Shown here one piece after another: positions 9,227 to 17,544 of a stretch of DNA of 41,674 nt; positions within the stretch are counted from its first letter, which is position 1, and each line of letters starts with the position of its first letter. The notes below the pieces were generated by a model. It was not told the DNA's origin and did not search any database. It saw only the letters and a list, made by a program, of their open reading frames with translations. Made by a program: the position numbers and the translations under genes. This DNA comes from a virus: the IMG/VR virus record IMGVR_UViG_3300024177_000023, positions 1-41,674 of that record; one strand, given 5' to 3'.

Positions 9227-10638
9227 CTCCTCCGCCTGGTTACACGCTTGAGACGCAGCAACCCGCTGCCAGCTCCGGCGTTACTCCGCCTCCCGGCTAC
9301 ACGATTGAAGGACAGCCGCCTGCAACGGCGTCAACAGCGCAGCCGGTTAGCGTGTTCCCCGGCTCCGCTCCTGGCGGGAATATGTACCCCGGAGCACCGC
9401 TATCGGCCAATGCGACGGCAGACATAAGCGGACCGGGAGCAATGAACGCCATTGGGAGGGGGATAACTCAATTTGGCAACGATATGTGGGACAAGCTCAC
9501 GAGCACTATCCAGCATCCCGTGGATACCGCAGAAGGAGTGCTCAAAGCAAGCCCTGCTGGGCAAGCCTACGACGCTATCAAGAACTCCGTTGCAGGCTAC
9601 CGGGCTTATGAGAATGCACGTTCGACAGGAGCTGACGTTCCTACGGCTCTCAAAGCGGCAAGCGACACCATTGAAAAGCAAACAGCTCAAGCGCAAGCGG
9701 TAAAACAGGCTGTCGAAGCCTTCAAGAAAGACCCCGGAGCGACGAGCGTAAGGGCACTGGCGCACATAGCGACAGCGGCGGCCCTAGCTTATGCAGGAGG
9801 GGCAGCCATTGACGCCGCGCCAGAGATCGCGGGCGGGGAAGAGGCCGCAGCGGGAGGGGAAGCGGCTGCGAGTACCGCTGCAAAGCCCGGACTTGTCCAG
9901 CAGGTTGTGAAGGGCGAGAAAGTCGCTCAGGCTCCTGCACAATCGGCCATGCGCGAAGGGGCGGCTGCCTCGGCAAAGGATGCTGGAGTCGAAGCTCCAG
10001 CCACAACCTCTCAGCCTATGCGCACCGTACTCGATAAGCCAATCAAAGATTTAGCGGTCAAGGAACGCGGCACCTATGACGCTATAAATGAGGCAGCGGG
10101 CGTGGACCTCAAGGACTTGTATGACCATGCTTCAGATGTAGCAGAGGCGCTTGACGACCCGGTGAATATCGTCAACCGGGACAAGCTGCAAGCTGACCTT
10201 GTGCGCACCAACATGCGAATTGGGCAGGCCGAGGACAAGGCGGCAGAAGCCGGTATCCCGCCCGATGCGCTCCAAAAAGCTAAAGCCATGACCCAGCAAC
10301 GCTATGCGATGCAAACTTTCAAACAGAAAGTCTTCAACAATGAATCAGTGGTCAGCGGGAACATGGAGCACGGCGCACCAGAGACGATTAACGTCGATTC
10401 GGCAATCAAGCAAGTGGAGAATCTCGATAAGCCATCGAAATACGCTCCTGAAGGCTCGCCTAGCCGTCTGGTGCAGGCATTGGGCGATAAGGGGGCTAAG
10501 GCGTTGAAGCAAGGTCTTTATGACGCTCAGAAGGCTGGAGAGACGGCATTGAACCGCCAGAAACTAGCGAAATGGCTTGGTGGGGGCGCTGTCGCTGGCG
10601 CTGGCACGCTTTACGAGCTACTCAAGGGGTCAAAATAA
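9202..10638 (+). CDS. Internal virion (ejection) protein candidate 3
   Basis: The product is 478 aa, starting at TTG 9202 inside the end of the previous gene, with GGAGG 7 nt upstream. The N-terminus carries a repeated PPPGYT motif (twice within 25 residues). The middle is Ala-rich and helical with a membrane-compatible segment (ALAHIATAAALAYAGGAA, ~residues 185-205). The C-terminus has another glycine-rich hydrophobic patch (GGGAVAGAGTLYELL). Third member of the ejection-like block. No enzyme motif is visible. Confidence 0.55.
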   Translation: MADGTGTITPPPGYTLETQQPAASSGVTPPPGYTIEGQPPATASTAQPVSVFPGSAPGGNMYPGAPLSANATADISGPGAMNAIGRGITQFGNDMWDKLTSTIQHPVDTAEGVLKASPAGQAYDAIKNSVAGYRAYENARSTGADVPTALKAASDTIEKQTAQAQAVKQAVEAFKKDPGATSVRALAHIATAAALAYAGGAAIDAAPEIAGGEEAAAGGEAAASTAAKPGLVQQVVKGEKVAQAPAQSAMREGAAASAKDAGVEAPATTSQPMRTVLDKPIKDLAVKERGTYDAINEAAGVDLKDLYDHASDVAEALDDPVNIVNRDKLQADLVRTNMRIGQAEDKAAEAGIPPDALQKAKAMTQQRYAMQTFKQKVFNNESVVSGNMEHGAPETINVDSAIKQVENLDKPSKYAPEGSPSRLVQALGDKGAKALKQGLYDAQKAGETALNRQKLAKWLGGGAVAGAGTLYELLKGSK

Positions 10639-10725
10639 TTACTTCCCGTTGCAGAAGTCTCTCAGGAACAGTTCAACGGTTTTATATCCAAGGTAGAAAG
10701 TGGCCAGAATGATGAGGACTTTCAT
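10639..10725 (-). CDS. Possible 28-aa membrane peptide on the minus strand
   Basis: The reverse strand reads a 28-residue peptide beginning MKVLIILATFYLGYKTVELF and ending in DFCNGK. It fills the gap exactly between the stop at 10638 and the leader of the next gene. It has one hydrophobic segment and a charged tail. A GAGGT lies upstream but only 0-1 nt from the ATG, which is tighter than usual. It would be almost the only minus-strand gene in the genome. Confidence 0.25.
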   Translation of the reverse strand: MKVLIILATFYLGYKTVELFLRDFCNGK

Positions 10726-10786
10726 ACCTCAAGCCTACACCCGGCTGGAAGCCTGTCAAGACGAACAAAAGGAGAATATTTCCTAA

Positions 10787-11239
10787 ATGGCATTTGCCAC
10801 AGGAGCATTCATTCAAGCCCCGCTGCCCGTGACCATCACCAATGTGAACGGAACTAGCGAGGGCATGACCGGCCCGACGCTAGGAACGAAGCTAGGCCAG
10901 CCAACGCCCGTTTGCTTCACCGATGCCAGCGGGAACGAGTACGGGATGACCGGCAACACGGCTGGCTCGAATCTTGGCTCTCCAACGCCAGTCGTCTACT
11001 GCGACAAATTCGGCCATGTAACAGCGGTCCCTTTCACGATTGCCAGCGGGTCAGGTTCGCTCGTTATCGGCGGCTCAAAGACAGGCAAGATTCTAGGCCA
11101 ACCTATTCCCGTAACTATCGCCAATTCCAATGGTTACGGCTTGTCTTCAGGCGAGACAGTCGGCGCTCTTCTTGGAAACCCAACGGTCATCTGTCTGTGC
11201 GATGCCAGCGGAAATGCTTTGACTTTATCGGGAGTGTGA
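10787..11239 (+). CDS. Internal-repeat beta protein, virion-associated
   Basis: The product is 150 aa with AAAAGGAG 12 nt upstream. It consists of about four ~35-residue repeats with the pattern 'LGxPxPVxxxxxxGxxxxMTG' (LGQPTPVCFTDASGNEYGMTG, LGSPTPVVYCDKFG, LGQPIPVTIANSNG, LGNPTVICLCDASG). Such repeats suggest a beta-solenoid or a stacked fibre module. It sits directly before a beta-helix spike gene and may be its capsid/tail adaptor or co-fibre. Family not recognised. Confidence 0.6.
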   Translation: MAFATGAFIQAPLPVTITNVNGTSEGMTGPTLGTKLGQPTPVCFTDASGNEYGMTGNTAGSNLGSPTPVVYCDKFGHVTAVPFTIASGSGSLVIGGSKTGKILGQPIPVTIANSNGYGLSSGETVGALLGNPTVICLCDASGNALTLSGV

Positions 11240-11240
11240 C

Positions 11241-13409
11241 ATGAAAAGACTGGCGGTACTTCTAATTGCTTTACTGGCTACCTGTTGCGGAGCATCGGCT
11301 CAGGTATTCGTGCAGAGCTACAACTTCTCGCAAAAAGGTATTGACGGACCACGGACAGGGAAGGACTTTACCAACACGGGTGTCACTTCTTTCTTGCTGG
11401 CATGGAATCCAGCCGGTTCACTATCTACCTGTTCCGTGCAGGTGGAATCCTCGACGGATGGCATAAGCTGGGGCAGCGGGGATGTGGTCGCTTCGCAGTC
11501 CTGCACAGCAGTTGGCTCCGCATCCGGCAGCTTTACCAAGGCGTTCGTGCGCATCAACGTCACGGCCCTGAGCGGTTCTGGCGGGCTGAATGTGACGCTG
11601 ACCGGCACCATAGGCGGCACCAGCTCAGGCGGGGGCATAACGTCAGTAACTTCGCTGCCTGCAACATGCACACCTGGCCAGGGATTCCAGCTTCCCAGTG
11701 GTGCAACAGTCTTTTGCGGCACGGTAGCCAATACCTTTTTCACTTCTTCATCGCTTGCAACAAACCCGATAGCTTTCGGCGCAAAGATAGATGGCGTGGC
11801 TGTGTTCGATGCCACAATTACTAACGGAAGCTCCACCGTTGTTACAGCATCGACAGACAAGGCGTTTGTGGTGGGGCAGGATGAGACCAAGCAGTGTATC
11901 GGTTCTTCTGGCGGGGTTGCGCAAAACCATATGACATCGGTACGAGTCTTGACCTCAACGACATGCACCATAACAACGGTAAATTCCGCTCACAATGTGA
12001 CCATATCAACGACTGGAAATGGATCAGCGGCAGGAACCGCAACGCAATTATTTGTCTGGGGCACCGACGATACAACGGCATGGCTGGCTTCTTTTGCTTC
12101 TTTTAACCTCCAAGGTCAGCCATGCGGGACAACATTCGTCCCAGTGGGTCTTTCGCTTGTCAAAAAAGGATTTGGCAACGGACTGGCCTGCGGCCTAAAC
12201 ATAACAGGAAACACAGAGGGCGGATTCGTATCCGGTGGCGGTCCCTTGTCCAGCATAATTGTACCTACGATGGATTTTGACCCTACAACATGCACAGCAA
12301 CAAGTGGAGGATGTTTTTTCGGAACTGTCGGGATGCAGTTGAATAACTTCGGCATTTGGGGAGCGGAAATCGGCAATCTTTCCGTTGGATTCAATTCTCA
12401 TTATGTTCTGTCGTTCCTTGCCGATGACCGCTACCAGAGCATTCTTATAGCGGGATGGGGAGCAGGGGACGGTTCTTTTGGTGGAGTCAACGTAGCAAGC
12501 CCATCGGCTCCCGGCATGAACTTCGTCGTGTTTGATGGCGCGGGGGGCGTATGCGCCAATTGGAACGCTTCTTTTGCCCCGGTAACGAATAGCTGGTTTG
12601 GCGACTGCCAGCAATCCGACATAAATCTGGCATTGGGTTCACGTCTATCCTCGACAAATAATACTTTTGGAGTTGTTGCCAACGGATTGGCGATGGTCAT
12701 TGTAGGGGGAGATTTTATTTCCAACAATGATGCGTGTTTCAATAATTCTACATTTAATAATACTGGGATTAAGGTCCTCACCGGGGGTTTTGCCAGCATC
12801 ACGGGATTGGATTGCAAGGCAGATGCAACGACTACAGCCATAGCAATATGGGCAAATGGAGGTACAGTGCGATGTGTCCAATGCAGGCTCGTTGGCGGGG
12901 CGACCGGGAACGACATATTCCTTGATACTTCCGCGAATGTTTATGCGGAACAGACCCGGTTCCTTGGTGCTAATAATGCTGTTAACCGCACTTCGGGGAC
13001 ATTCTTTGATAATGGAGGGAACACATATACCGGGTCTATTACGACTATCGCTCCGTCCTGCACGTTTACTTCTGGCGGGGGCACAACGCCATCTTGCGCT
13101 TTACTGGCAAGCAGCACGAATGAAAAAGGGACCATCATCGCCACGACGGGCACAGGTTCACCAGGGACTACCGGGACAATCACGCTTACGTTTGCTGGCA
13201 CCTACGCTGGAGGTAAGGCTGCGGCTCCAGCCTGCACTATTTCTCTCGATGATAGCGGAACTGCCTGGGCAAACGAAGCAAGCTCCAGGGTAAGCACGCA
13301 AAGCACAACGGCTCCTATTTTTGCCTGGACGAATCTAGCTTCGGGGACACTGACAGCTCTAACCGTATCCGTCCCTTACAGAATGGATTACACATGCACC
13401 GCACGCTAA
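11241..13409 (+). CDS. Second pectate-lyase-fold spike with a Sec leader
   Basis: The product is 722 aa. It starts MKRLAVLLIALLATCC and a GASA|Q cleavage site lies near residue 20, a strong Sec signal. The mature part opens with a beta-sandwich-like region (residues ~25-130), then a beta-helix typical of spikes (NPIAFGAKIDGVAVFDATI, residues ~170-600), with many Asn/Gly turns. The C-terminal ~110 residues (TSGGGTTPSCALL ... PYRMDYTCTAR) form a separate beta domain. It parallels the spike at 4586 in fold and leader. Cys content is high for a cytoplasmic protein, which fits export. Confidence 0.7.
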   Translation: MKRLAVLLIALLATCCGASAQVFVQSYNFSQKGIDGPRTGKDFTNTGVTSFLLAWNPAGSLSTCSVQVESSTDGISWGSGDVVASQSCTAVGSASGSFTKAFVRINVTALSGSGGLNVTLTGTIGGTSSGGGITSVTSLPATCTPGQGFQLPSGATVFCGTVANTFFTSSSLATNPIAFGAKIDGVAVFDATITNGSSTVVTASTDKAFVVGQDETKQCIGSSGGVAQNHMTSVRVLTSTTCTITTVNSAHNVTISTTGNGSAAGTATQLFVWGTDDTTAWLASFASFNLQGQPCGTTFVPVGLSLVKKGFGNGLACGLNITGNTEGGFVSGGGPLSSIIVPTMDFDPTTCTATSGGCFFGTVGMQLNNFGIWGAEIGNLSVGFNSHYVLSFLADDRYQSILIAGWGAGDGSFGGVNVASPSAPGMNFVVFDGAGGVCANWNASFAPVTNSWFGDCQQSDINLALGSRLSSTNNTFGVVANGLAMVIVGGDFISNNDACFNNSTFNNTGIKVLTGGFASITGLDCKADATTTAIAIWANGGTVRCVQCRLVGGATGNDIFLDTSANVYAEQTRFLGANNAVNRTSGTFFDNGGNTYTGSITTIAPSCTFTSGGGTTPSCALLASSTNEKGTIIATTGTGSPGTTGTITLTFAGTYAGGKAAAPACTISLDDSGTAWANEASSRVSTQSTTAPIFAWTNLASGTLTALTVSVPYRMDYTCTAR

Positions 13410-13768
13410 AAATACTGGTGATGGTTTCCCTATTGCCGCTATGGACTGTTTGGGCGCAACAGCCAGGCGCAAAGCCGCCAAAGGATTATAGCGTCCTCGG
13501 TACAGCGAGCGAGCACTATGGAATTTTCGGCATCCAGAAAATCCCCTTGTCGTGCAGGCATTCGAGAGAGCTATTCGGGCAGAAGGTTTGCAGAGTATAT
13601 GTGAAGTTTGGCAGGCCGATGACAGGACGGAAGGTTTTCTATGCCGAGGACTGGACTAACAAACCCGATAGCATCCAGCACGTTCGTTTGCTCTACCCGG
13701 ATGATCGAGGCGTTTATCTCGACGGCATTCCTGGGCATAAAATCTGGTGGCAAGTGAACGTAAAATGA
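13394..13768 (+). CDS. Exported small protein, unknown
   Basis: The product is 124 aa. The leader is MHRTLKILVMVSLLPLWTVWA|QQ, cleaved near residue 22. The mature part has two or three cysteines (SCRHSRELFGQKVCRVYV) and a beta-rich end (GVYLDGIPGHKIWW). It overlaps the spike gene by 16 nt. Family unknown. Context suggests a secreted or envelope-associated partner of the spike. Confidence 0.55.
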   Translation: MHRTLKILVMVSLLPLWTVWAQQPGAKPPKDYSVLGTASEHYGIFGIQKIPLSCRHSRELFGQKVCRVYVKFGRPMTGRKVFYAEDWTNKPDSIQHVRLLYPDDRGVYLDGIPGHKIWWQVNVK

Positions 13769-14142
13769 AACCTTTCGCCTTAGTCCTCGCGCTTCTCTTT
13801 GCCCTGCCTGCCAACGCCGGGCCTATCAACTGGGCCAAACATCACAAGCGCTTCTTGCTCATGGAAGGCGCGGCCATTGCCGGGGCTGGCATCCATGCTT
13901 ATGGCTTGCACCGCTGCCGGAAACTGAACGGTGTTGAGCCTTGCGATGAGCATTATGGCGAAGCGTGGGCCATGTTCGGAGTAACTTCTGCTGTCTCCAT
14001 TATCGCGCTGCCGGCCATTGCGGAAGGCTGCTGGAAAGACAACTGGACGCGCTCCTGCTATACGTTTGCCTATAGCGGCAGCTCATTTGAAACGTGGTGG
14101 GGGATTCACGAGGCGAGGATACATGAGAAAACTATTCCTTAG
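13765..14142 (+). CDS. Exported or membrane protein with paired cysteines
   Basis: The start at ATG 13765 (ATGA overlap) gives a clean leader, MKPFALVLALLFALPANA|G. The 125-aa product has a central hydrophobic segment (FGVTSAVSIIALPAIA) and four cysteines (HRCRKLNGVEPC ... EGCWKDNWTRSC), compatible with two disulfides in the periplasm. Function unknown. It is the third of four adjacent genes with export signals. Confidence 0.5.
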   Translation: MKPFALVLALLFALPANAGPINWAKHHKRFLLMEGAAIAGAGIHAYGLHRCRKLNGVEPCDEHYGEAWAMFGVTSAVSIIALPAIAEGCWKDNWTRSCYTFAYSGSSFETWWGIHEARIHEKTIP

Positions 14143-15025
14143 CCTCCTGCTCGCATCTCCGCTTATGGCCCAGACGCCCGTTACCATCGTCAATCCTTCG
14201 TTTGAGGACAGCCCGCCGACAGGGACTTATGACTACCTGGCCCCGCCTGGCTGGACATGCACGGGAACGGCAAGAGGGCGTATTGTTCCAGCGGCCACGC
14301 CAGTAGACGGCAAGCTAGTGCTATGGATGCAATCAGCTGGCTGCACGCAGGATTTGGCCATCGTGCCCGCCATCAACACCACTTACACGCTCAAATTCAG
14401 CGTAGGCAGCCAGTCGAACTTCCCCATTCCAACAGTCTATTCGGCCAATCTGCTCATCGGCACAACGCTTATCCCCGGCTGTTCCGCTGGCGGAACAGCT
14501 CTTACGGTGCGTGGCACGCTAGTGCAACAGACGCTATCCTGCACGATAGGAACGGCTGTCCCCGTGGCCGGAAATCTCTTTGTGTCGCTCACGAGCGGCG
14601 CGAATCAGACCATCTTCGATAACATCACCATTACCAGCGTCTCTTCCATTCCGCCCAACTTTGCGACCTTCACGTTTCCTGTACGCTTTATGCTTTGCGC
14701 GAAGTGCGACAAGACAGACGACTCGACCAGGGACATGGGCATCTTCTCAGGAGCGGTGCTGAATCTCTCGCAGGACGGAGCGGCAATCTGCTCCGGCACG
14801 GTCAACACCAACGGAGAGTTTAGCTGCTCGGGGCCGGTCAACATCACCCCGGCATTCGTCAACGTAACGCTTGGCGTGTCCGATGCGAGCGGCAACGCCA
14901 TCACGCCTAGCTTCACGAATAGCGTGTCCAACATCATGTTCGCTGGCAAGAGCAGCATCAATGTCGTTTTCCGGCTGGACTCCGTGACTTTTGTCCCTCG
15001 GGGATTGGATATTTACTCGCAATGA
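14123..15025 (+). CDS. Exported two-domain beta protein, carbohydrate-binding-like
   Basis: ATG 14123 is preferred because it exposes MRKLFLSLLLASPLMA|QTP. The mature protein (~284 aa) begins VTIVNPSFEDSPP ... PGWTCTG, the opening typical of DUF642/galactose-binding-like (CBM-type) jelly rolls. A second immunoglobulin-like beta domain follows (residues ~190-300, FTFPVRFML ... VVFRLDSVTF). A glycan-binding role is plausible. Whether it is a virion part or released into the envelope cannot be told. Confidence 0.55.
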   Translation: MRKLFLSLLLASPLMAQTPVTIVNPSFEDSPPTGTYDYLAPPGWTCTGTARGRIVPAATPVDGKLVLWMQSAGCTQDLAIVPAINTTYTLKFSVGSQSNFPIPTVYSANLLIGTTLIPGCSAGGTALTVRGTLVQQTLSCTIGTAVPVAGNLFVSLTSGANQTIFDNITITSVSSIPPNFATFTFPVRFMLCAKCDKTDDSTRDMGIFSGAVLNLSQDGAAICSGTVNTNGEFSCSGPVNITPAFVNVTLGVSDASGNAITPSFTNSVSNIMFAGKSSINVVFRLDSVTFVPRGLDIYSQ

Positions 15026-15165
15026 AGCCCGCAAAGCTCACAAGCCTGGAGAATCGGCTCATGCACGCCTTGCAGCTTTATATCAGGGAGCATGAAGTGG
15101 AAACCATATTGGCGCGCCATTATGCGGAAAGAGCGGCGCGGAAAAAGAAAGCAATCACGAAATGA
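15022..15165 (+). CDS. 47-aa basic helical protein
   Basis: It starts by ATGA overlap with the previous gene and ends by ATGA overlap with the next, so it is held in a translationally coupled chain. The product (MKPAKLTSLENRLMHALQ ... KKKAITK) is a single amphipathic helix with a lysine-rich end. Function unknown. The tight coupling is the main support. Confidence 0.5.
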   Translation: MKPAKLTSLENRLMHALQLYIREHEVETILARHYAERAARKKKAITK

Positions 15166-15557
15166 TTGCCGAGAGCGTCCCCGCAGGCTGGTTTGCCGTG
15201 ATGACAGCGGTTATTGTGACCGTGCCTCCGGCCATCAATGCGCTGGTGAACATCAAAATTGCCAGGCGAGCGGAAGTCAAGTTGGATGTCGTAGCGGATA
15301 AAGCGGCGAAAGTGGCCGTAAAGGTCGCGGAGGCCACAGTCCAGCAAGGGCAAATCTTAATCCTGGCCGAAAAGACGCATACGCTCGTGAACAGCCAGTA
15401 CGGGATAGCTCTAGCGCTCATCGTGGCCAAGTCCGCGCATATCTATGAAAAGGACCCATCACAGGAAAATCTTGAAGAACTAAACAGGGCGAAGGATAAG
15501 CTGGCGGAGCATGAAGCGAAGCAGCGCGTGGTGGATAGAAACGAGACGAGCAGCTAA
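15162..15557 (+). CDS. Membrane-anchored coiled-coil protein, lysis-block candidate
   Basis: The product is 131 aa. The N-terminal hydrophobic segment (GWFAVMTAVIVTVPPAI, residues ~9-27) is followed by a long Ala/Lys/Glu helix (residues ~30-125). One transmembrane helix plus a coiled coil near an endolysin gene recalls inner-membrane spanins or anti-holins, but no family motif is recognised. Confidence 0.5.
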   Translation: MIAESVPAGWFAVMTAVIVTVPPAINALVNIKIARRAEVKLDVVADKAAKVAVKVAEATVQQGQILILAEKTHTLVNSQYGIALALIVAKSAHIYEKDPSQENLEELNRAKDKLAEHEAKQRVVDRNETSS

Positions 15558-15574
15558 GAAAGGCCATCCAGCCC

Positions 15575-15796
15575 ATGACTCCGTGGACCGCAATAGCGAT
15601 TGGGGTTGCTGGCATCGTAGGGAGCGGGGCGGTCAACCTGCTCATCATAGGTATTTACTTTGGAAAGTACCGGACACTGGTGGATGAGGCCAAAGAGACA
15701 GCGGAAGAGTCGCGCAAAGACCTCGTGAAAGTCCGAGAGGATGTAGCCCGAATCAAGGGGCGTATCAACGGCCACGGCTGGAGAACTGAGGGATAA
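15575..15796 (+). CDS. Small single-pass membrane protein with coiled coil
   Basis: The product is 73 aa: a hydrophobic helix near residues 5-29 (AIAIGVAGIVGSGAVNLLII) followed by a charged helix (DEAKETAEESRKDLVKVRED). No strong ribosome site is seen. Similar in plan to the previous gene. An i-spanin or holin-accessory role is possible but unproven. Confidence 0.5.
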   Translation: MTPWTAIAIGVAGIVGSGAVNLLIIGIYFGKYRTLVDEAKETAEESRKDLVKVREDVARIKGRINGHGWRTEG

Positions 15797-15797
15797 A

Positions 15798-15989
15798 ATG
15801 GGAGTAGGTGGACATCCGGGGCACTTCCCGGCAACGGTTGTTAGCGTCAGAAACGACACGGTGACCTTTAAGGCAGCGCCGGAGGACATCGCGTATCTCA
15901 AGAATCAGATTGGACAGGCAGGGACACTTGACTGGAATCCTAGTGGCAGCAAGCCTGATGCTGGCGATTCGGCAAAGAGCGCCAGCTAA
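15798..15989 (+). CDS. 63-aa hypothetical protein
   Basis: It is read from ATG one base after the previous stop (GATAAAATG context). The product (MGVGGHPGHFPATVVSVRND ... SAKSAS) may fold as a small beta barrel in its first 45 residues with a disordered end. No family is recognised. The next gene starts inside its 3' end. Confidence 0.45.
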   Translation: MGVGGHPGHFPATVVSVRNDTVTFKAAPEDIAYLKNQIGQAGTLDWNPSGSKPDAGDSAKSAS

Positions 15990-16509
15990 CATAGAACGGT
16001 ACCTGTGGGCCGTACTAGTTTATATCCCATTCGTATGGGTGGGTCATTCCTGGTACGGTGACTGGTCCTGGCAGTACGCGGCCATCTATACGTTCTTCAC
16101 AGCGATGATTTTGTGGTGTGTTTGCCACATAACGCTAGATTGCCTCAGGACCAGGCATTGGAGGCTACGAGCGGCTGGAATTACGTTCATTCTGGCCGCT
16201 TCGCTAGCCAAACTGGCCTATCTGGGCGGTCCTAAGCCCGTCAGCGGCTATCTGGCTATCTCCCTAGCCGAGGGCTTCATTCTTGCCTGGGCGGGCACGC
16301 TATGCGCGTTCCTGGCCCCTTACGTGAAGCGGCCTGACCTGATATTCCCGCTGGCTGTGTTCTGGCTGGTGCAGGCTGGCTACTCGTTCGGCTGGACGCT
16401 AAACTGGCAAAACTGGGTAGAACTTAACTGGATTGTACCGCCAGCGCTTGGCATTTGCTGCTTTAGCTGGCTGGCATATCGCTTGCGGGCGGTGCCCGTT
16501 GAGGCTTGA
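15958..16509 (+). CDS. Multi-pass membrane protein
   Basis: ATG 15958 is preferred over TTG 15910, giving 183 aa. There are about six hydrophobic segments (e.g. AVLVYIPFVWVGHSW, IYTFFTAMILWCV, ITFILAASLAKLAYL, LAISLAEGFILAWAG, LIFPLAVFWLVQAG, PALGICCFSWLAY). No transporter or immunity signature is recognised. In the lysis block it could be a holin-like or superinfection-exclusion protein. It overlaps the previous gene by 32 nt. Confidence 0.5.
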   Translation: MLAIRQRAPANIERYLWAVLVYIPFVWVGHSWYGDWSWQYAAIYTFFTAMILWCVCHITLDCLRTRHWRLRAAGITFILAASLAKLAYLGGPKPVSGYLAISLAEGFILAWAGTLCAFLAPYVKRPDLIFPLAVFWLVQAGYSFGWTLNWQNWVELNWIVPPALGICCFSWLAYRLRAVPVEA

Positions 16510-16660
16510 ATGCGGAGGATGCGGCAAAGAGATTCTGCCGAAAGACGCGGACTATTACCGGCTTGGGAACGTGGAGATATTGAAGCCGTGCAAGGAGTGC
16601 CTGGCTAAAGCCAAAGCGGCTCTTGAGGCCTATCCCAAGAACCACGGCAAAAAGGGTTAG
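16499..16660 (+). CDS. Zinc-ribbon mini-protein
   Basis: The likely start is TTG 16499, giving 53 aa. Two CxxC knuckles (ECGGCGK and PCKECLA) are spaced ~27 residues apart, the pattern of a small zinc ribbon. A purely downstream ATG (16510) lies in another frame that gives only a featureless arginine-rich peptide. Function unknown. Confidence 0.5.
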   Translation: MRLECGGCGKEILPKDADYYRLGNVEILKPCKECLAKAKAALEAYPKNHGKKG

Positions 16661-16661
16661 C

Positions 16662-16763
16662 GTGAGTGCCACTCAGCCCACGCAGAAGGAGGAAGCGTTA
16701 ACCACGTTAGGGGCGGTTTGCTTGGCGCTTGCCGCCCCAGTTACTTATGGATGCCATTTCTGA
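16662..16763 (+). CDS. Possible 33-aa hydrophobic peptide
   Basis: GTG 16662 opens a 33-residue frame (MSATQPTQKEEALTTLGAVC, then a hydrophobic LALAAPVTYG). It fills the gap between the zinc ribbon and the endolysin and overlaps the endolysin start by 17 nt. It could be a small lysis regulator or a translational coupler for the endolysin, which has no ribosome site of its own. Weak evidence. Confidence 0.25.
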   Translation: MSATQPTQKEEALTTLGAVCLALAAPVTYGCHF

Positions 16764-17217
16764 AGCCAGGCTAGAACTGGTACACCCCGAACTGTCCCGC
16801 CGCGTACACCAGCTCGCGGACATGCTTGATTTCCCTATTCGCGTGGTACAGGGGCTAAGAACCTACACCGAGCAAGATGCTTTATACGCTCAGGGCCGCA
16901 CAGCGCCGGGGCGCATCGTCACAAACGCTCAGGGCGGGCAGTCCATGCACAACTTTGGCTTTGCCGTCGATCTTGCTCCGATGATTGAAGGCAAGCCGGA
17001 TTGGGACGCAAGTGACACAAATTGGCAGGAGATGCTGGCTAAGGGGCTGACTTGCGGGCTGGAAGAGGGCGCACACTGGACGCACGTCGCGCCAGATAAC
17101 CCGCATTTCTACCCCCAAGAGCTGCCAGCAGGCCCATCGGACGCCATGCGCGAGATATTCGCAACACAAGGGTTAAAAGCTGTGTGGGATGAGATTTTTC
17201 CGTTGACAGGCGAATAA
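16747..17217 (+). CDS. Endolysin, peptidase M15 (L-alanyl-D-glutamate / VanY-like) family
   Basis: The 156-aa product (ATG 16747; TTG 16729 possible) has the M15 signature SMHNFGFAVD (residues 66-75) and DNPHF (117-121). Predicted zinc ligands are H68, D75 and H120, with D117 as catalytic acid/base, matching the Ply500-type layout. The enzyme cuts the peptide stem of peptidoglycan. It has no leader or membrane segment, so release needs a holin, for which several tiny membrane proteins around it are candidates. Confidence 0.85.
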   Translation: MDAISEARLELVHPELSRRVHQLADMLDFPIRVVQGLRTYTEQDALYAQGRTAPGRIVTNAQGGQSMHNFGFAVDLAPMIEGKPDWDASDTNWQEMLAKGLTCGLEEGAHWTHVAPDNPHFYPQELPAGPSDAMREIFATQGLKAVWDEIFPLTGE

Positions 17218-17241
17218 AAAGAGAACAAGATTCGGGCAGGT

Positions 17242-17544
17242 ATGCAGCAGATTATCGCATTCATCCAAGCCCACCCTACGACATTCTCGCTGATTGGATT
17301 CTATGTCGGCAGCGCCTTTATCGGCTCACTGCCAGCGCCGGAAGTAGGCTCGACGCAGTTCTACCGCTTCATGTTCTCGTTTCTCAACACACTCGGAGCC
17401 AACCTCACCCGCGCTTATAGTCCGAAACTTCCCGTCGCGGCGGCACAGGCTAGAGGTCTGGCTGACGCGCAAGAGGCCCAAGGCGTAAAGATTGACCCAC
17501 CGAGAGAGGTTCCCAATGTACCAGCACCTGCACCGAAACCGTAG
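17242..17544 (+). CDS. Small membrane protein after endolysin, holin candidate
   Basis: The product is 100 aa with a hydrophobic segment at residues ~13-33 (TFSLIGFYVGSAFIGSL), a second weaker one (FYRFMFSFLNTLGANL), and a Pro-rich tail. Position directly after the endolysin supports a lysis role. The sequence is not one of the holin families I recognise. Confidence 0.5.
   Translation: MQQIIAFIQAHPTTFSLIGFYVGSAFIGSLPAPEVGSTQFYRFMFSFLNTLGANLTRAYSPKLPVAAAQARGLADAQEAQGVKIDPPREVPNVPAPAPKP

Noticed and set aside
17203-17231. Promoter from TTGACA at 17203 with CAAGAT
   Set aside because: The -10 is poor (three of six), and it lies in the end of the endolysin gene. Listed only as weak.
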